This document shows, one piece after another, positions 44,609-53,540 of a DNA stretch of 64,000 nucleotides. Both the position numbers and the translations under genes were made by a program. The DNA is from Desulfonatronum sp. SC1 (GTDB taxonomy: Bacteria > Desulfobacterota > Desulfovibrionia > Desulfovibrionales > Desulfonatronaceae), in NCBI RefSeq assembly GCF_003046795.1, contig NZ_PZKN01000020.1:22634-86633 (forward strand). Reading direction: 5' to 3'. Within the stretch, counting starts at the first letter, position 1, and each line of letters starts with the position of its first letter. The notes beneath the pieces were generated by a model, which was not told the DNA's origin, made no database searches, and was given only the letters and a program-made list of their open reading frames with translations.

Positions 44609-46621
44609 ATGCATCCATCCAACGGACGTTGTCGCGTGATCATCGAGCAGGTCCGTCCGGAGATTGAAGACGGTCTCTTCGCCGCCAAACGGGTTGTCGG
44701 CGAAGAATTCGTGGTCCGGGCCGACATCTTCACCGACGGCCATGACCAGCTCCAGGCCCGCCTTCTATTCCGATCCCGCGGCTCGGATCAGGCGGATCAG
44801 TGGACCATCTCCTCCATGCGGCCCCTGCCCAACGACCTTTGGGAGGCACGGGTCGTCCCGGAGCGCACGGGAGAATACGAATATACCCTGGAAGCCTGGG
44901 TCGACCACTACGGCACCCTGCTCCACGGCATGCAAAGGAAACTGGACGCGGATCAGGACATTTCCGTGGACCTGCTCTCCGCCACGGCCCTATTACGGAC
45001 CATCGCCGCTCGGGCCAAGGAAGCCGGACGCCCGGACCTGGAAGACCTTCTCCGCAAGGCAGCGGAAGCGCTGAACTCAGCCCCGACCCACCCGCAAGCC
45101 GCCCTGACCCAACTGGAGCACCCCGTCCTGCTCCAAGCCGTCCACGCCCTTCCGGACCAGAACCTGATCACCCGCTATCCTCGTGTTCTCAATCTGCACG
45201 TGGAACGGGAGCGAGCCCTGTACAGCACCTGGTACGAACTCTTCCCCCGCTCCTGCTCTCCGCAGCCGGGACGTCACGGAACCCTGCGCGACGTGATCCG
45301 GCTGCTGCCCGAGATTTCCCGGATGGGCTTCGACGTGCTCTATTTTCCGCCGATCCATCCCATCGGCCGGGCCAACCGCAAGGGCAAGAACAACGCGGTG
45401 GCGGCCAAGCCCGGCGAACCCGGCTCCCCCTGGGCCATCGGCGCCGAGGAGGGCGGGCACACGGCCCTGCACCCGGAACTGGGCTCCTGGGACGACTTCG
45501 CGGAACTCACGGCCCAGGCCCGGACCCACGGTCTGGAAATCGCCCTGGACCTGGCCTTTCAGTGCGCCCCGGACCATCCGTATGTCCGGGAGCATCCGGA
45601 CTGGTTCCTGTGGCGGCCCGACGGCACGGTGCGGTACGCGGAGAACCCTCCCAAGAAGTACCAGGACGTGCTGCCCTTTCACTTCGAAACAACGGACTGG
45701 GAGGCCCTGTGGCGGCAACTGGCGGACGTGGTCCGGTTCTGGATCGCCAAGGGCGTCCTGATCTTCAGGGTGGACAACCCGCACACCAAGCCCTTCGCCT
45801 TCTGGCACTGGCTGATCACGACCATCCGCGCCGATCATCCCGACGTGATCTTCCTGGCCGAGGCTTTCACCCGGCCCACGATCATGGCCAGACTGGGCAA
45901 GCTGGGCTTTTCCCAGTCCTACACCTACTTCACCTGGCGCAACACCAAGGCCGAACTGACCGAATACATGACCGAACTGACTCGCACCGAGCTACGGGAC
46001 TGTTTCCGCCCCAACTTCTGGCCCAACACCCCGGACATTCTTCCGGAATACCTCCAGTACGGCGGACGACCGGCCTTCATGATCCGCCTGATCCTGGCCG
46101 CGACCCTTTCCAGCAGCTACGGGATCTACGGCCCGGCCTTCGAGCTGTGCGTGGCCGAGGCCCTGCCCGGCAGGGAGGAGTACCTTGATTCGGAAAAATT
46201 CGAGTGCCGCCGCTGGAACTGGGACCAGCCCGGCAACCTCAAGGAACTGATCGCCCGGGTCAACCGGATCCGCCGCGACCACCCGGCCCTGCACCGCACG
46301 GACAATCTGCGCTTCGTCCCGGTGAACAACGAAAACATCATCTGCTACCTCAAATCCACGGACGACGGAGCGGACACCCTGCTCGTCGCGGTGGTCCTGG
46401 ACCCGTTCCAACCCCAGACCGGCCAATTGGACCTCCCCCTGGAAGAGCTGGGCCTGACCGAAGGCCGTCCCTTCCTGCTCCAGGACGAACTCAGCGGCGA
46501 ACGCTTCATCTGGCATAACCGGCGCCCCACCCTGGAACTCAACCCGCACACCCTCCCGGCCCGCATCCTGACCCTGAAACGCACCATGAAGCGCGAACAC
46601 GACTTCGACTACTTCCTTTGA
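44609..46621 (+). CDS. glgE: alpha-1,4-glucan:maltose-1-phosphate maltosyltransferase
   Basis: GlgE extends alpha-glucan with maltose 1-phosphate. The 670-aa protein shows the GH13 subfamily 3 layout: N-terminal beta domain, YELFPRS, the IHPIGRANRKGKNN loop typical of GlgE, nucleophile Asp in FRVDNPHTKPF, acid Glu in FLAEAFTRP, and the C-terminal segment LVAVVLDPFQPQ. CCAGGAG precedes ATG 44609. No treS, pep2 or glgB gene is adjacent. Confidence 0.95.
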   Translation: MHPSNGRCRVIIEQVRPEIEDGLFAAKRVVGEEFVVRADIFTDGHDQLQARLLFRSRGSDQADQWTISSMRPLPNDLWEARVVPERTGEYEYTLEAWVDHYGTLLHGMQRKLDADQDISVDLLSATALLRTIAARAKEAGRPDLEDLLRKAAEALNSAPTHPQAALTQLEHPVLLQAVHALPDQNLITRYPRVLNLHVERERALYSTWYELFPRSCSPQPGRHGTLRDVIRLLPEISRMGFDVLYFPPIHPIGRANRKGKNNAVAAKPGEPGSPWAIGAEEGGHTALHPELGSWDDFAELTAQARTHGLEIALDLAFQCAPDHPYVREHPDWFLWRPDGTVRYAENPPKKYQDVLPFHFETTDWEALWRQLADVVRFWIAKGVLIFRVDNPHTKPFAFWHWLITTIRADHPDVIFLAEAFTRPTIMARLGKLGFSQSYTYFTWRNTKAELTEYMTELTRTELRDCFRPNFWPNTPDILPEYLQYGGRPAFMIRLILAATLSSSYGIYGPAFELCVAEALPGREEYLDSEKFECRRWNWDQPGNLKELIARVNRIRRDHPALHRTDNLRFVPVNNENIICYLKSTDDGADTLLVAVVLDPFQPQTGQLDLPLEELGLTEGRPFLLQDELSGERFIWHNRRPTLELNPHTLPARILTLKRTMKREHDFDYFL

Positions 46622-46648
46622 TCCTCTCCTGCCTCACCTCCATGAAAC

Positions 46649-46691
46649 AGCCGGGGCGCTTCGATGGATCATCGAAGCGCCCCGGCTTTTT
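46649..46691 (+). terminator. intrinsic terminator of glgE
   Basis: An 18-bp perfect stem (46649-46666 with 46670-46687), 3-nt loop, is followed by T5. It lies 28 nt after the glgE stop. Confidence 0.92.
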
Positions 46692-46740
46692 GCATGCCTC
46701 TGTCCAACGGCTCGGCACATTCGCATTTCAAGCGTGAATG

Positions 46741-46913
46741 GGTCCGGGATGTCGCGATTTTTTGGGCATCGCCTGTTTGACTGAGCCAGGGATCGTTCAT
46801 CGAACCATTGCCGAACGCCTGAAGCTCGAAACCTTGTTTATTCAGGCAATGGTTCGATGCTACGAGACCGGCGAAGGAGTTGCGAGGCCCAAAAAATCGC
46901 GACATCCCGGACC
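46741..46913. mobile_element. MITE-like element with 27-bp perfect terminal inverted repeats
   Basis: The ends 46741-46767 and 46887-46913 are perfect inverted repeats starting GGTCCGGGATGTCGCGATTT. Inside, CATCGAACCATTG (46798-46810) and CCTGAA (46818-46823) pair with TTCAGG (46841-46846) and CAATGGTTCGATG (46847-46859). The 173-bp size, perfect ends and lack of a gene fit a non-autonomous transposable element or a folded RNA. No clear target duplication is seen. Confidence 0.65.
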
Positions 46914-46965
46914 GCTGGTACGCAGGGGCACGGCGCGCCGCGCCCCTGCGCATTGCGGTCGAAAA

Positions 46966-48078
46966 TTACGCGTCCCCCAAACTGACCACCTCCATGATCT
47001 CCTGATAATCGTCGAACCAGTAGGCTTCGGGGTTCTTTTTGCAGATGACCACTTCCGCGCTCTGCTCCGGAGTCGCGGCCCGGTGGTACCGAAAGACCAT
47101 GTGGTCCGTGGTGGAGGCCAGGACTTCGATCTTGCCCGTGGCGTGGGACATGGTCAGCCTGGCCCGCTTGGCCAGTCCCGAGCACATGCTTTTGGCCCCC
47201 AGGAAGATGTTGTGCGCCTGTTCCACGGGCACGGCAAAGGGCAGGTTGCCCACCGTGGGCCGACACAGGAACACGTAGTAGGGCGGCACGCCGATGAAGG
47301 ACAGCTTGTTGAACAGCTCGCCCAACACCTCGGGCGTGTCGTTCACCCCGCGCAGCATGGGGGTCTGGTTGCAGAGCACGGCTCCGGCCTTCAGCAGCAT
47401 GTCGCAGGCGGCGATGCTTTGCTCGGTGATCTCCCGGGGATGATTGAAATGGAGCATGAAGTACATCCGCCGATCCGGCAGGCTGTACCGCTCCACGAGC
47501 CGGATCAGTTCCGGATCGTGGAGCACCCGATACGGATTGTAGGCCATCAGCTTGGTACCCACGCGGATGATCCGGACGTGGTCGATCCCGCGCAGTCCGG
47601 AGACGATCCGTTCCAGCCGCGCCGTGGGCAGCATCAGGCCGTCCCCGCCGGTAATCAGGACGTTGTTGATTTCCGGACGGCCGCGCACGTAGTCCAGGGC
47701 CGCGTCCACGTCCGTCAGGAATTCGCGCTGCTCCGGATGGATGAACAGCCGTTTGCGAAAACAGAACCGGCAGTATCCGCCGCAGGCGTCGCTGGCCAGA
47801 AACACCGCCGTGCTCTCGTACTTGTGCTGCACGCCCTGCATCACGGAGTACTTGCCCTCGTTGGACGGGTCCAGGTGCCCCCACTCCTCCATTTCCTCGA
47901 CGCAGGGCACGATGACCTTGCGGATCGGGTCATCCGGGTCGGACCAGTCGATGAGGGAAAGATAATATTCGTTGGACAGGAAATCGAACCTGTCCATGAC
48001 CGGACGCAGGCGTTCCCGTTCTTCCGGGGACAGTCCGGACAACTCGGCGATGTCGGTGACGTTCTTGGGCTGGGTCAT
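46966..48078 (-). CDS. KamA-family radical SAM protein (lysine 2,3-aminomutase-like)
   Basis: The 370-aa protein has the KamA-family opening (FDFLSNEYYLSLIDWSDPDDPIRKVIVP), the radical SAM motif CGGYCRFC followed by FRKR, the LITGGDGLML motif and CNQTPMLRGVND. Classical lysine 2,3-aminomutase is longer and carries a PLP-lysine region; here the C-terminal part is short, so the substrate may be different. Its gene is convergent with the MITE-like element and has AGGAGGCC upstream of ATG 48078. Confidence 0.85.
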   Translation of the reverse strand: MTQPKNVTDIAELSGLSPEERERLRPVMDRFDFLSNEYYLSLIDWSDPDDPIRKVIVPCVEEMEEWGHLDPSNEGKYSVMQGVQHKYESTAVFLASDACGGYCRFCFRKRLFIHPEQREFLTDVDAALDYVRGRPEINNVLITGGDGLMLPTARLERIVSGLRGIDHVRIIRVGTKLMAYNPYRVLHDPELIRLVERYSLPDRRMYFMLHFNHPREITEQSIAACDMLLKAGAVLCNQTPMLRGVNDTPEVLGELFNKLSFIGVPPYYVFLCRPTVGNLPFAVPVEQAHNIFLGAKSMCSGLAKRARLTMSHATGKIEVLASTTDHMVFRYHRAATPEQSAEVVICKKNPEAYWFDDYQEIMEVVSLGDA

Positions 48079-48245
48079 ATGCAGGCCTCCTGGGCTGGAA
48101 GGTGAAAATAAGCCTCCTGCTCGGTGCAGTCTGCGGCAACTATTCCTTGTTTAACCGATTCAAACGGAATGTCAAAACACTCGAAGCACGGCGAAGGACG
48201 GCACATTCGTATCATTTTTTTTAACAAGTAGCATATTCAGCGCCC

Positions 48246-48281
48246 TTGACACAAACATTTCAGAATTGGTAGGCACCTCTT
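48246..48281 (+). promoter_or_regulatory. possible promoter of cbiMQO
   Basis: TTGACA (48246-48251) is a perfect -35 hexamer, but the -10 at the expected spacing (TAGGCA) is poor. I see no cobalamin riboswitch box or NikR-like dyad in the 240 bp upstream of cbiM. Confidence 0.3.
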
Positions 48282-48322
48282 TCATTGAGGTTTTGTTTCA
48301 CGATCCCAAAAGGACCCCGCGT

Positions 48323-48970
48323 ATGCACATCCCCGACGGAATCCTGCCCCTGCCCGTCACCCTCGGCGGTTACGCCGCGTCCATGACCATCTGCTGGCTG
48401 TGCATCCGGGCCATCAACAAACGCGAGGATCCCCGGGCCGACATTCCCAAGGCCGCCCTGCTCACGGCCGCGTTTTTCGTGGCCTCCCTGATCCATATCC
48501 CCATCCCCCCGGCCAGCGTCCATCTGGTGCTCAACGGGCTGCTGGGCGCGCTGCTGGGGGTGTTCGCCTTTCCGGCCATCCTGATCGGATTGTTTCTCCA
48601 GGCCGTGATGTTCGGGCACGGCGGGTTGACCACCCTGGGGGTCAACGGTGTGATCCTCGGCCTGCCGGCCCTGGCCGCGGCGGGCGTGTTTCATTGCCGC
48701 TCGCGCGGCGTCGCCGACCCGCCGTCTCCCAGACGGACCACCGTGTTCGGCTTTTTGGCGGGCTTTACGGGCATCGCGTTCTCCGTGCTGCTGTTCGCCC
48801 TGATCCTGCTCACCAGCCTCCCGGCCCATCTCAGCGCCGCGGCCGAACGCTCGGCCATTCTGGCCCTGGGCTTGGCCCACGTTCCCCTGGCCGTCCTGGA
48901 AGGCCTGCTCACCGGCCTCCTGGCCGGGTTTCTGCTGCGGGTCCACCCGGTGATTCTGGACGGCGTATGA
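48323..48970 (+). CDS. cbiM: cobalt/nickel ECF transporter substrate-binding subunit CbiM
   Basis: The 215-aa membrane protein begins MHIPDGILP, whose Met-His N-terminus binds the metal in CbiM/NikM. It continues with family helices (HIPIPPASVHLVLNGLLGALLG, FGHGGLTTLGVNG). The gene starts a CbiMQO set without a separate cbiN. Cobalt is more likely than nickel given the cobO gene nearby, but the metal is not fixed by the sequence. The stop overlaps cbiQ (ATGA). Confidence 0.92.
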   Translation: MHIPDGILPLPVTLGGYAASMTICWLCIRAINKREDPRADIPKAALLTAAFFVASLIHIPIPPASVHLVLNGLLGALLGVFAFPAILIGLFLQAVMFGHGGLTTLGVNGVILGLPALAAAGVFHCRSRGVADPPSPRRTTVFGFLAGFTGIAFSVLLFALILLTSLPAHLSAAAERSAILALGLAHVPLAVLEGLLTGLLAGFLLRVHPVILDGV

Positions 48971-49728
48971 TCGCTCCCTCCATCTCCGTCTCGCCGGATT
49001 CCCCCTTCGTGCATCGCTGGGATCCCCGACTGAAGCTGATCGGCCTGCTCCTGCTGGCCTTCACCTTTTCCTTCGTCTCCAATCTCCGCGTCCTGCCGGT
49101 GATGATCGCCCTGACCCTGACCGTGGTCGCCATGTCCCGCTATCCCCTCGACCTCTTGCTCCGGCGGCTGCGCTACCCTTCGCTGGTCATTCTGGGCCTG
49201 ATCATCGTGCTCCCACTCATCAGCGGATTCACCCCCCTCGTGGAATGGGGCGGCCTGACCGTCACCAGGGAAGGGCTCCAGGCCGCGTTGCTCGTGGCCA
49301 CCCGCTTTTTCTGCATCGTCACCCTGGCGGCGGTCTTGCTGGGCACCACGCCCCTGCTGCGGACCGTCAAGGCCATGCAGGCCCTGGGATTGCCCTACGT
49401 CATGGCCGATATGGCCTTGCTGGTGGTCCGCTATCTGGAGGTGCTCTCCGCGGATCTGCGTCGGATGCGGATTGCCATGCGTCTGCGCGGCCATGTGGAG
49501 CAAAGACGGCCCTGGCGCAACCTGCGCACCTTGGCCTGGTTGACGGGCAGCCTGATCCTGCGCGGATATGAACGTTCCCAGGGCGTGTACAACGCCATGC
49601 GCCTGCGGGGGTACGGCCATGCTCCGGTCCGCCCGGGCGAATTCACGGCGACCCGGGTCGACCTCCTGGCCCTGGCCGCAGTCTGCGCCGCGGCCGGACT
49701 CCTGATCTGGCTTGAACTGACCCTCTAG
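48967..49728 (+). CDS. cbiQ: cobalt/nickel ECF transporter transmembrane subunit CbiQ
   Basis: The 253-aa EcfT-type protein has several hydrophobic helices, the opening VHRWDPRLKLIGLLLLAF, and two coupling motifs (MRIAMRLRGH and YNAMRLRGYG) that contact the ATPase. It overlaps cbiM by four bases. Confidence 0.92.
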   Translation: MIAPSISVSPDSPFVHRWDPRLKLIGLLLLAFTFSFVSNLRVLPVMIALTLTVVAMSRYPLDLLLRRLRYPSLVILGLIIVLPLISGFTPLVEWGGLTVTREGLQAALLVATRFFCIVTLAAVLLGTTPLLRTVKAMQALGLPYVMADMALLVVRYLEVLSADLRRMRIAMRLRGHVEQRRPWRNLRTLAWLTGSLILRGYERSQGVYNAMRLRGYGHAPVRPGEFTATRVDLLALAAVCAAAGLLIWLELTL

Positions 49729-49930
49729 TTTTCATCCGGAAACGGCCCTTTTTCCTTTTGGCTGCGTCAGTCGTACAATTATTTCGTCAACGTATTGATA
49801 TACGCCTCCTTATAATTGCTTGACTTCCTTGCCAAAAGAAAAAATTGCTCGTTTCCGAAATGAAAACCGGCAGTTTCAGCATCCGGAAACAAATGAATTT
49901 CCGGATGGAAACCCTCTAATTCCGCTTCCC

Positions 49931-50683
49931 GTGTCCCAAACCACGCCCTTCGCCATCGCCCTGAACGACCTGTGCTTCTCCTATCCGGACAAGCCGCATG
50001 TGCTCGACCATCTCGATCTGCGCATCGCCCCCGGCGAACGCGTCGGCCTGATCGGTCCCAACGGCGCGGGCAAAACCACCCTGTTCCTGCTCATCAGCGG
50101 CATCCTCAAGCCCACCTCCGGCGAAATCCAGGTCCACGGCAAAAAGGTGGTCAGCGGCGGCTTCAACCCCGAGGTGACCCTGGTCTTCCAGAAATCCGAC
50201 GATCAGCTTTTCTGTCCTTCCGTCTGGGAGGACGTGGCCTTCGGGCCGCGCAACATGGGTTTGTCCGAAGAACAGGTGACCGAGCGGGTCCAAACCGCCC
50301 TGTTCACCGTAGGCGCCCAGGACCTGGCCCAACGTCCGGTCCACCACCTATCCGAAGGCGAAAAGCGGATCGTGGCCATAGCCGGCGCCCTGGCCATGCA
50401 TCCCAGGGTGATCATCTACGACGAACCCAGCGCCGGCCTGGACATCCGGGCCCGTCGCCGTCTGATCGGTCTGCTCAAGCAATCCGACCAGACCCTGCTC
50501 ATAGCCTCCCACGACCTGGAACTGACCCTGGAAGTCTGCACCCGGGTCGTGCTCCTGGACCAGGGCCGGATCGTGGCCCACGGACCGGCCATAACCATCA
50601 TGGCCGACGAAGACCTGATGACCGCCCACGGCCAGGAAAAACCCCACTCCCTGATCCCCCACGCCCTGCCCCACGACCACTGA
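49931..50683 (+). CDS. cbiO: cobalt/nickel ECF transporter ATPase CbiO
   Basis: The 250-aa ABC ATPase has Walker A GPNGAGKTT, Q-loop LVFQKSDDQLFCPSVWEDVAFGPRN (ECF-type), signature LSEGEKRIV, Walker B IIYDEPSAGLD and SHDLE. Start is uncertain: the frame stays open back to a TTG at 49820, but conserved similarity begins near GTG 49931 (SQTTPFAIALNDLCFSYPD). It ends in a His-rich tail (HALPHDH). It completes the cbiMQO importer. Confidence 0.9.
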   Translation: MSQTTPFAIALNDLCFSYPDKPHVLDHLDLRIAPGERVGLIGPNGAGKTTLFLLISGILKPTSGEIQVHGKKVVSGGFNPEVTLVFQKSDDQLFCPSVWEDVAFGPRNMGLSEEQVTERVQTALFTVGAQDLAQRPVHHLSEGEKRIVAIAGALAMHPRVIIYDEPSAGLDIRARRRLIGLLKQSDQTLLIASHDLELTLEVCTRVVLLDQGRIVAHGPAITIMADEDLMTAHGQEKPHSLIPHALPHDH

Positions 50684-50746
50684 CCCGCGCCGGACCAAGG
50701 ATCGCGGCGCGCCAAACCATCAACCCGCCTTTCACCGGAGGGATAA

Positions 50747-51709
50747 ATGAACCGCGCCCAACGCATCTACGCCCTGCATCGGCTCTTTCACACCCACAAC
50801 CTCCCCGTTTCCCGAGCCCGCATCCAGGATGAACTGGAGTGCTCCCAGGCCACGGTCAAACGGATCATCGCCGAGATGCGCGACCTGCTGGGAGCGCCCA
50901 TCGTCTTTGACCGCGACGCCGGCGGATACGCTTACGACAATCGGGCCGGAACCTTCGAACTGCCCGGATTCTGGTTCAACGAATCCGAACTCTACGCCGT
51001 GCTCGCGGCCATCCAATTCCTGGAGTCCACCCAACCCGGCCTGCTCCAGCGGCCGTTGCAAGATCTCCTGAAGCGCCTGCGCCTGGCCGTGCAGGACATG
51101 GGGCTCAACGTGGACGACCTGATCCGCCGCGTCCTGCTCCACCCCATGCGCCCCCGTCCGGTCCATCCGCCGGTCTTCGAGGCCCTGGCCGCCGGTCTGC
51201 TGGGCTCCCGCAAGATCCGGCTGCTCTATCACGGACCGGACAAACAAGCCCCAAGCCCGAGAACCATCCACCCCTTCCGCCTGCTCCGCTACCGGGACGC
51301 CTGGTACCTGCTCGCCCACTGCGACCAGGCCGACGCCCGCCGCACCTTTGCCCTGGACCGAATCGTCGAAGCCCAAGTGCTGCCCGAACAGGCGAACATG
51401 CCCGACAACACGGCCCTGGACGCCCTGATGCACGACTCCTTCGGCATTTTCCTGCGCAAGCCCGAACATGCCGCGGTCCTGCGCTTCACCGGCCAGGCGG
51501 CCCGCTGGGTGGCAAGCGAGGTCTGGCACCCGGACCAGGTCGGCGCATGGCGCGACAAGGCCTATGAACTGCGCGTACCCTACGGGGACCAGCGCGAACT
51601 GATCATGGAAATCCTCAAGTACGGCCCGGACGTGGAAGTCCTGGCCCCGGAGGAACTGCGCCTTGCCGTGCGGGAACGGATCATGGCCGCGGCGAAACAA
51701 TATTTTTGA
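50747..51709 (+). CDS. WYL-domain transcriptional regulator
   Basis: The 320-aa protein has an N-terminal winged helix-turn-helix (SRARIQDELECSQATVKRIIAEMRDLLGAPI) and a WYL domain with the motif YRDAWYLLAHC, followed by a WCX extension (YELRVPYGDQRELIMEILKYGPDVEVLAPEELR). WYL proteins bind small ligands or nucleic acid and often control defence loci, including CRISPR-Cas. It lies about 870 bp upstream of cas1 in the same direction, so regulation of the cas operon is plausible but inferred. Confidence 0.9.
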   Translation: MNRAQRIYALHRLFHTHNLPVSRARIQDELECSQATVKRIIAEMRDLLGAPIVFDRDAGGYAYDNRAGTFELPGFWFNESELYAVLAAIQFLESTQPGLLQRPLQDLLKRLRLAVQDMGLNVDDLIRRVLLHPMRPRPVHPPVFEALAAGLLGSRKIRLLYHGPDKQAPSPRTIHPFRLLRYRDAWYLLAHCDQADARRTFALDRIVEAQVLPEQANMPDNTALDALMHDSFGIFLRKPEHAAVLRFTGQAARWVASEVWHPDQVGAWRDKAYELRVPYGDQRELIMEILKYGPDVEVLAPEELRLAVRERIMAAAKQYF

Positions 51710-51931
51710 CTGGGTCAGGTTTTGAGCCTGGGCCGTGATAGATATGGATCACGTCCATGATCCGAGCGTCCGGCAATCACCACAGGCCGCCGAGACGATT
51801 TGATTTTTCCGGACCAATCAGGGAACAAGGCCATGTCGCTCCCAAACGAACGGGGGCGGACGGAAGGGCGTCACTCTCTTCGGAACGGTCGCTCCGGATC
51901 GCAACTTCAGATGACCTCAGGGAGGAAAAAC

Positions 51932-52474
51932 ATGACGGACCTTGTTCCCCTGGAATCCATCACCGGCAGGATTCTTTTGCTGCGTGGCGCGAAGGTTATG
52001 CTGGACCGGGACTTGGCGGAATTGTACGGGGTGGAGACGAAAGTTCTCAAGAGACAGGTACGCAGAAATCTTGAACGATTCCCGGAAGATTTCATGTTCG
52101 AATTGTCAACCGATGAGCTGGAAAATTGGAGGTGCCAATTTGGCACCTCCAATTCCGACAAGATGGGCCTTCGCTACCCGCCCATGGCCTTCACCGAACA
52201 GGGCGTGGCCATGCTTTCCTCGGTCCTGAACAGCAAACGGGCCATCCAAGTCAATATCCAGATCATGCGCGCCTTCACCAAGCTCCGCCAAATGCTGGCC
52301 ACCCACGACGACCTGCGCCGAAAGATCGAAGACATGGAAGCCAAGTACGACGAACAATTCCGCGTCGTGTTCGAGGCGTTGCGGCAGTTGTTGGAAGGCG
52401 ATGAGCCGGGGCGGAGGTTTGGATTTGTGGGAGGAGGTAGAAAGAGCTATGGAATCGAGCAACTGATACTGTAA
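51932..52474 (+). CDS. ORF6N-domain DNA-binding protein
   Basis: The 180-aa protein matches the phage-type ORF6N family: ILLLRGAKVMLDRDLAELYGVETKVLKRQVRRN, then FMFELS, RYPPMAFTEQGVAMLSSVLNSKRAIQVNIQIMRAF, and a C-terminal coiled coil (RRKIEDMEAKYDEQFRVVFEALRQLL). GGGAGG precedes ATG 51932. It sits directly before cas1 (109 bp). Function is unknown; family members are common in mobile elements and prophages. A 31-bp perfect dyad lies within its coding sequence. Confidence 0.85.
   Translation: MTDLVPLESITGRILLLRGAKVMLDRDLAELYGVETKVLKRQVRRNLERFPEDFMFELSTDELENWRCQFGTSNSDKMGLRYPPMAFTEQGVAMLSSVLNSKRAIQVNIQIMRAFTKLRQMLATHDDLRRKIEDMEAKYDEQFRVVFEALRQLLEGDEPGRRFGFVGGGRKSYGIEQLIL
52124..52154. repeat. 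31-bp perfect palindrome inside the ORF6N gene
   Basis: 15-bp arms (52124-52138 and 52140-52154) around a single central T. It encodes the WRCQFGTSN segment of the ORF6N protein. This strong hairpin or operator-like dyad is unusual in coding DNA. Confidence 0.85.
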
Positions 52475-52583
52475 GTTTGTAAACATGGTTGACCAGTATT
52501 CTGGCGGACAGGAAGCTTTGAAGTGACAATTTGAGATTTCGAGTTGTGGTGATGTGGAGCTGCCACATCAAAAGGCGACTACC

Positions 52584-53540
52584 ATGAGCTTATTAGAAGA
52601 AAAGAAACATCTGAAATCAATCCTGCATTCAAAGCGAGCGAATATTTATTATCTTGAGCACTGCCGGGTATTGGTTAACAGCGGCAGGGTCGAGTATCTG
52701 ACCCAAGATCGGGACAAACAGGCGTACTGGAATATCCCCATTGCCAATACCTCGGTGATACTCCTTGGCACAGGAACATCCATTACCCAGGCTGCCGTGC
52801 GCATGCTCTCCGCCGCCGGGGTCATGATAGGATTCTGCGGAGGCGGGGGCAGTCCGCTATTTGCCGGAACCGAAGTGGAATGGCTTTCACCTCAAAGCGA
52901 GTATCGGCCCACGGAATATGTCCAACAATGGCTCTCATTCTGGTTTGATTCAGGAATTCGCCTGGAAGTCGCTAAAAAGCTTCAGCAGTGGCGTGTCGAT
53001 AACATTCGCCGGATCTGGGAGCATGAAGGTCTATACCAGGAATATGGGCTGTACGCTGATGACCCGGACATGCAGCGAATACTTGAACGCGCCGGAAAAG
53101 AGGTCATTGGTGCCGGGGATACGCAGAAACTATTGCAGATCGAGGCCAGGGCGACCAAAGGGCTATACAGGTACGTGGCTAAGACTTTGGACCTTGGCGA
53201 TTTTACCCGGAAGCACGAGGGCGGAGACAGGGCCAACGATTATTTAAATCATGGGAATTATCTGGCCTATGGCTTGGCGGCCACATGCCTGTGGGTTCTG
53301 GGCATTCCTCATGGTTTCCCGGTCATGCACGGCAAAACCAGGCGCGGCGCGTTGGTGTTCGATGTCGCCGATCTGGTTAAAGACGCCTTGGTATTGCCTA
53401 TCGCGTTCATCAGTGCTTTACGCGGTGATCGGGAACAGGAGTTCCGAGATACGGTTATCGACTTGTTCGTGACTCATAAGGCTCTGGATTTGATGGTAGA
53501 TTCGGTTAAAGCAATCTGTTCCGAATACGGGCGGCCCTGA
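52584..53540 (+). CDS. cas1: CRISPR-associated integrase Cas1, type I-F
   Basis: Cas1 integrates new spacers together with Cas2. The 318-aa protein has the I-F Cas1 pattern (RANIYYLEHCRVLVNSGRVEYL, GTGTSITQAAVRMLSAAGVMIGFCGGGG) and the metal-binding residues: Glu in IEARATKGLYR, His in VMHGKTRRGALVFD, and Asp in VADLVKDALVLP. AAAGG lies before ATG 52584. The stop overlaps the cas2-3 start (TGATG). Confidence 0.96.
   Translation: MSLLEEKKHLKSILHSKRANIYYLEHCRVLVNSGRVEYLTQDRDKQAYWNIPIANTSVILLGTGTSITQAAVRMLSAAGVMIGFCGGGGSPLFAGTEVEWLSPQSEYRPTEYVQQWLSFWFDSGIRLEVAKKLQQWRVDNIRRIWEHEGLYQEYGLYADDPDMQRILERAGKEVIGAGDTQKLLQIEARATKGLYRYVAKTLDLGDFTRKHEGGDRANDYLNHGNYLAYGLAATCLWVLGIPHGFPVMHGKTRRGALVFDVADLVKDALVLPIAFISALRGDREQEFRDTVIDLFVTHKALDLMVDSVKAICSEYGRP

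Noticed and set aside
46669..46953. 95-codon minus-strand frame over the region after glgE
   Set aside because: It coincides with the glgE terminator and the inverted-repeat element, so it is best explained by the repeat, not by a protein gene.
48079..48322. Cobalamin riboswitch or NikR operator upstream of cbiMQO
   Set aside because: I could not find a B12-box-like conserved segment or a GTATGA-type dyad in this stretch.
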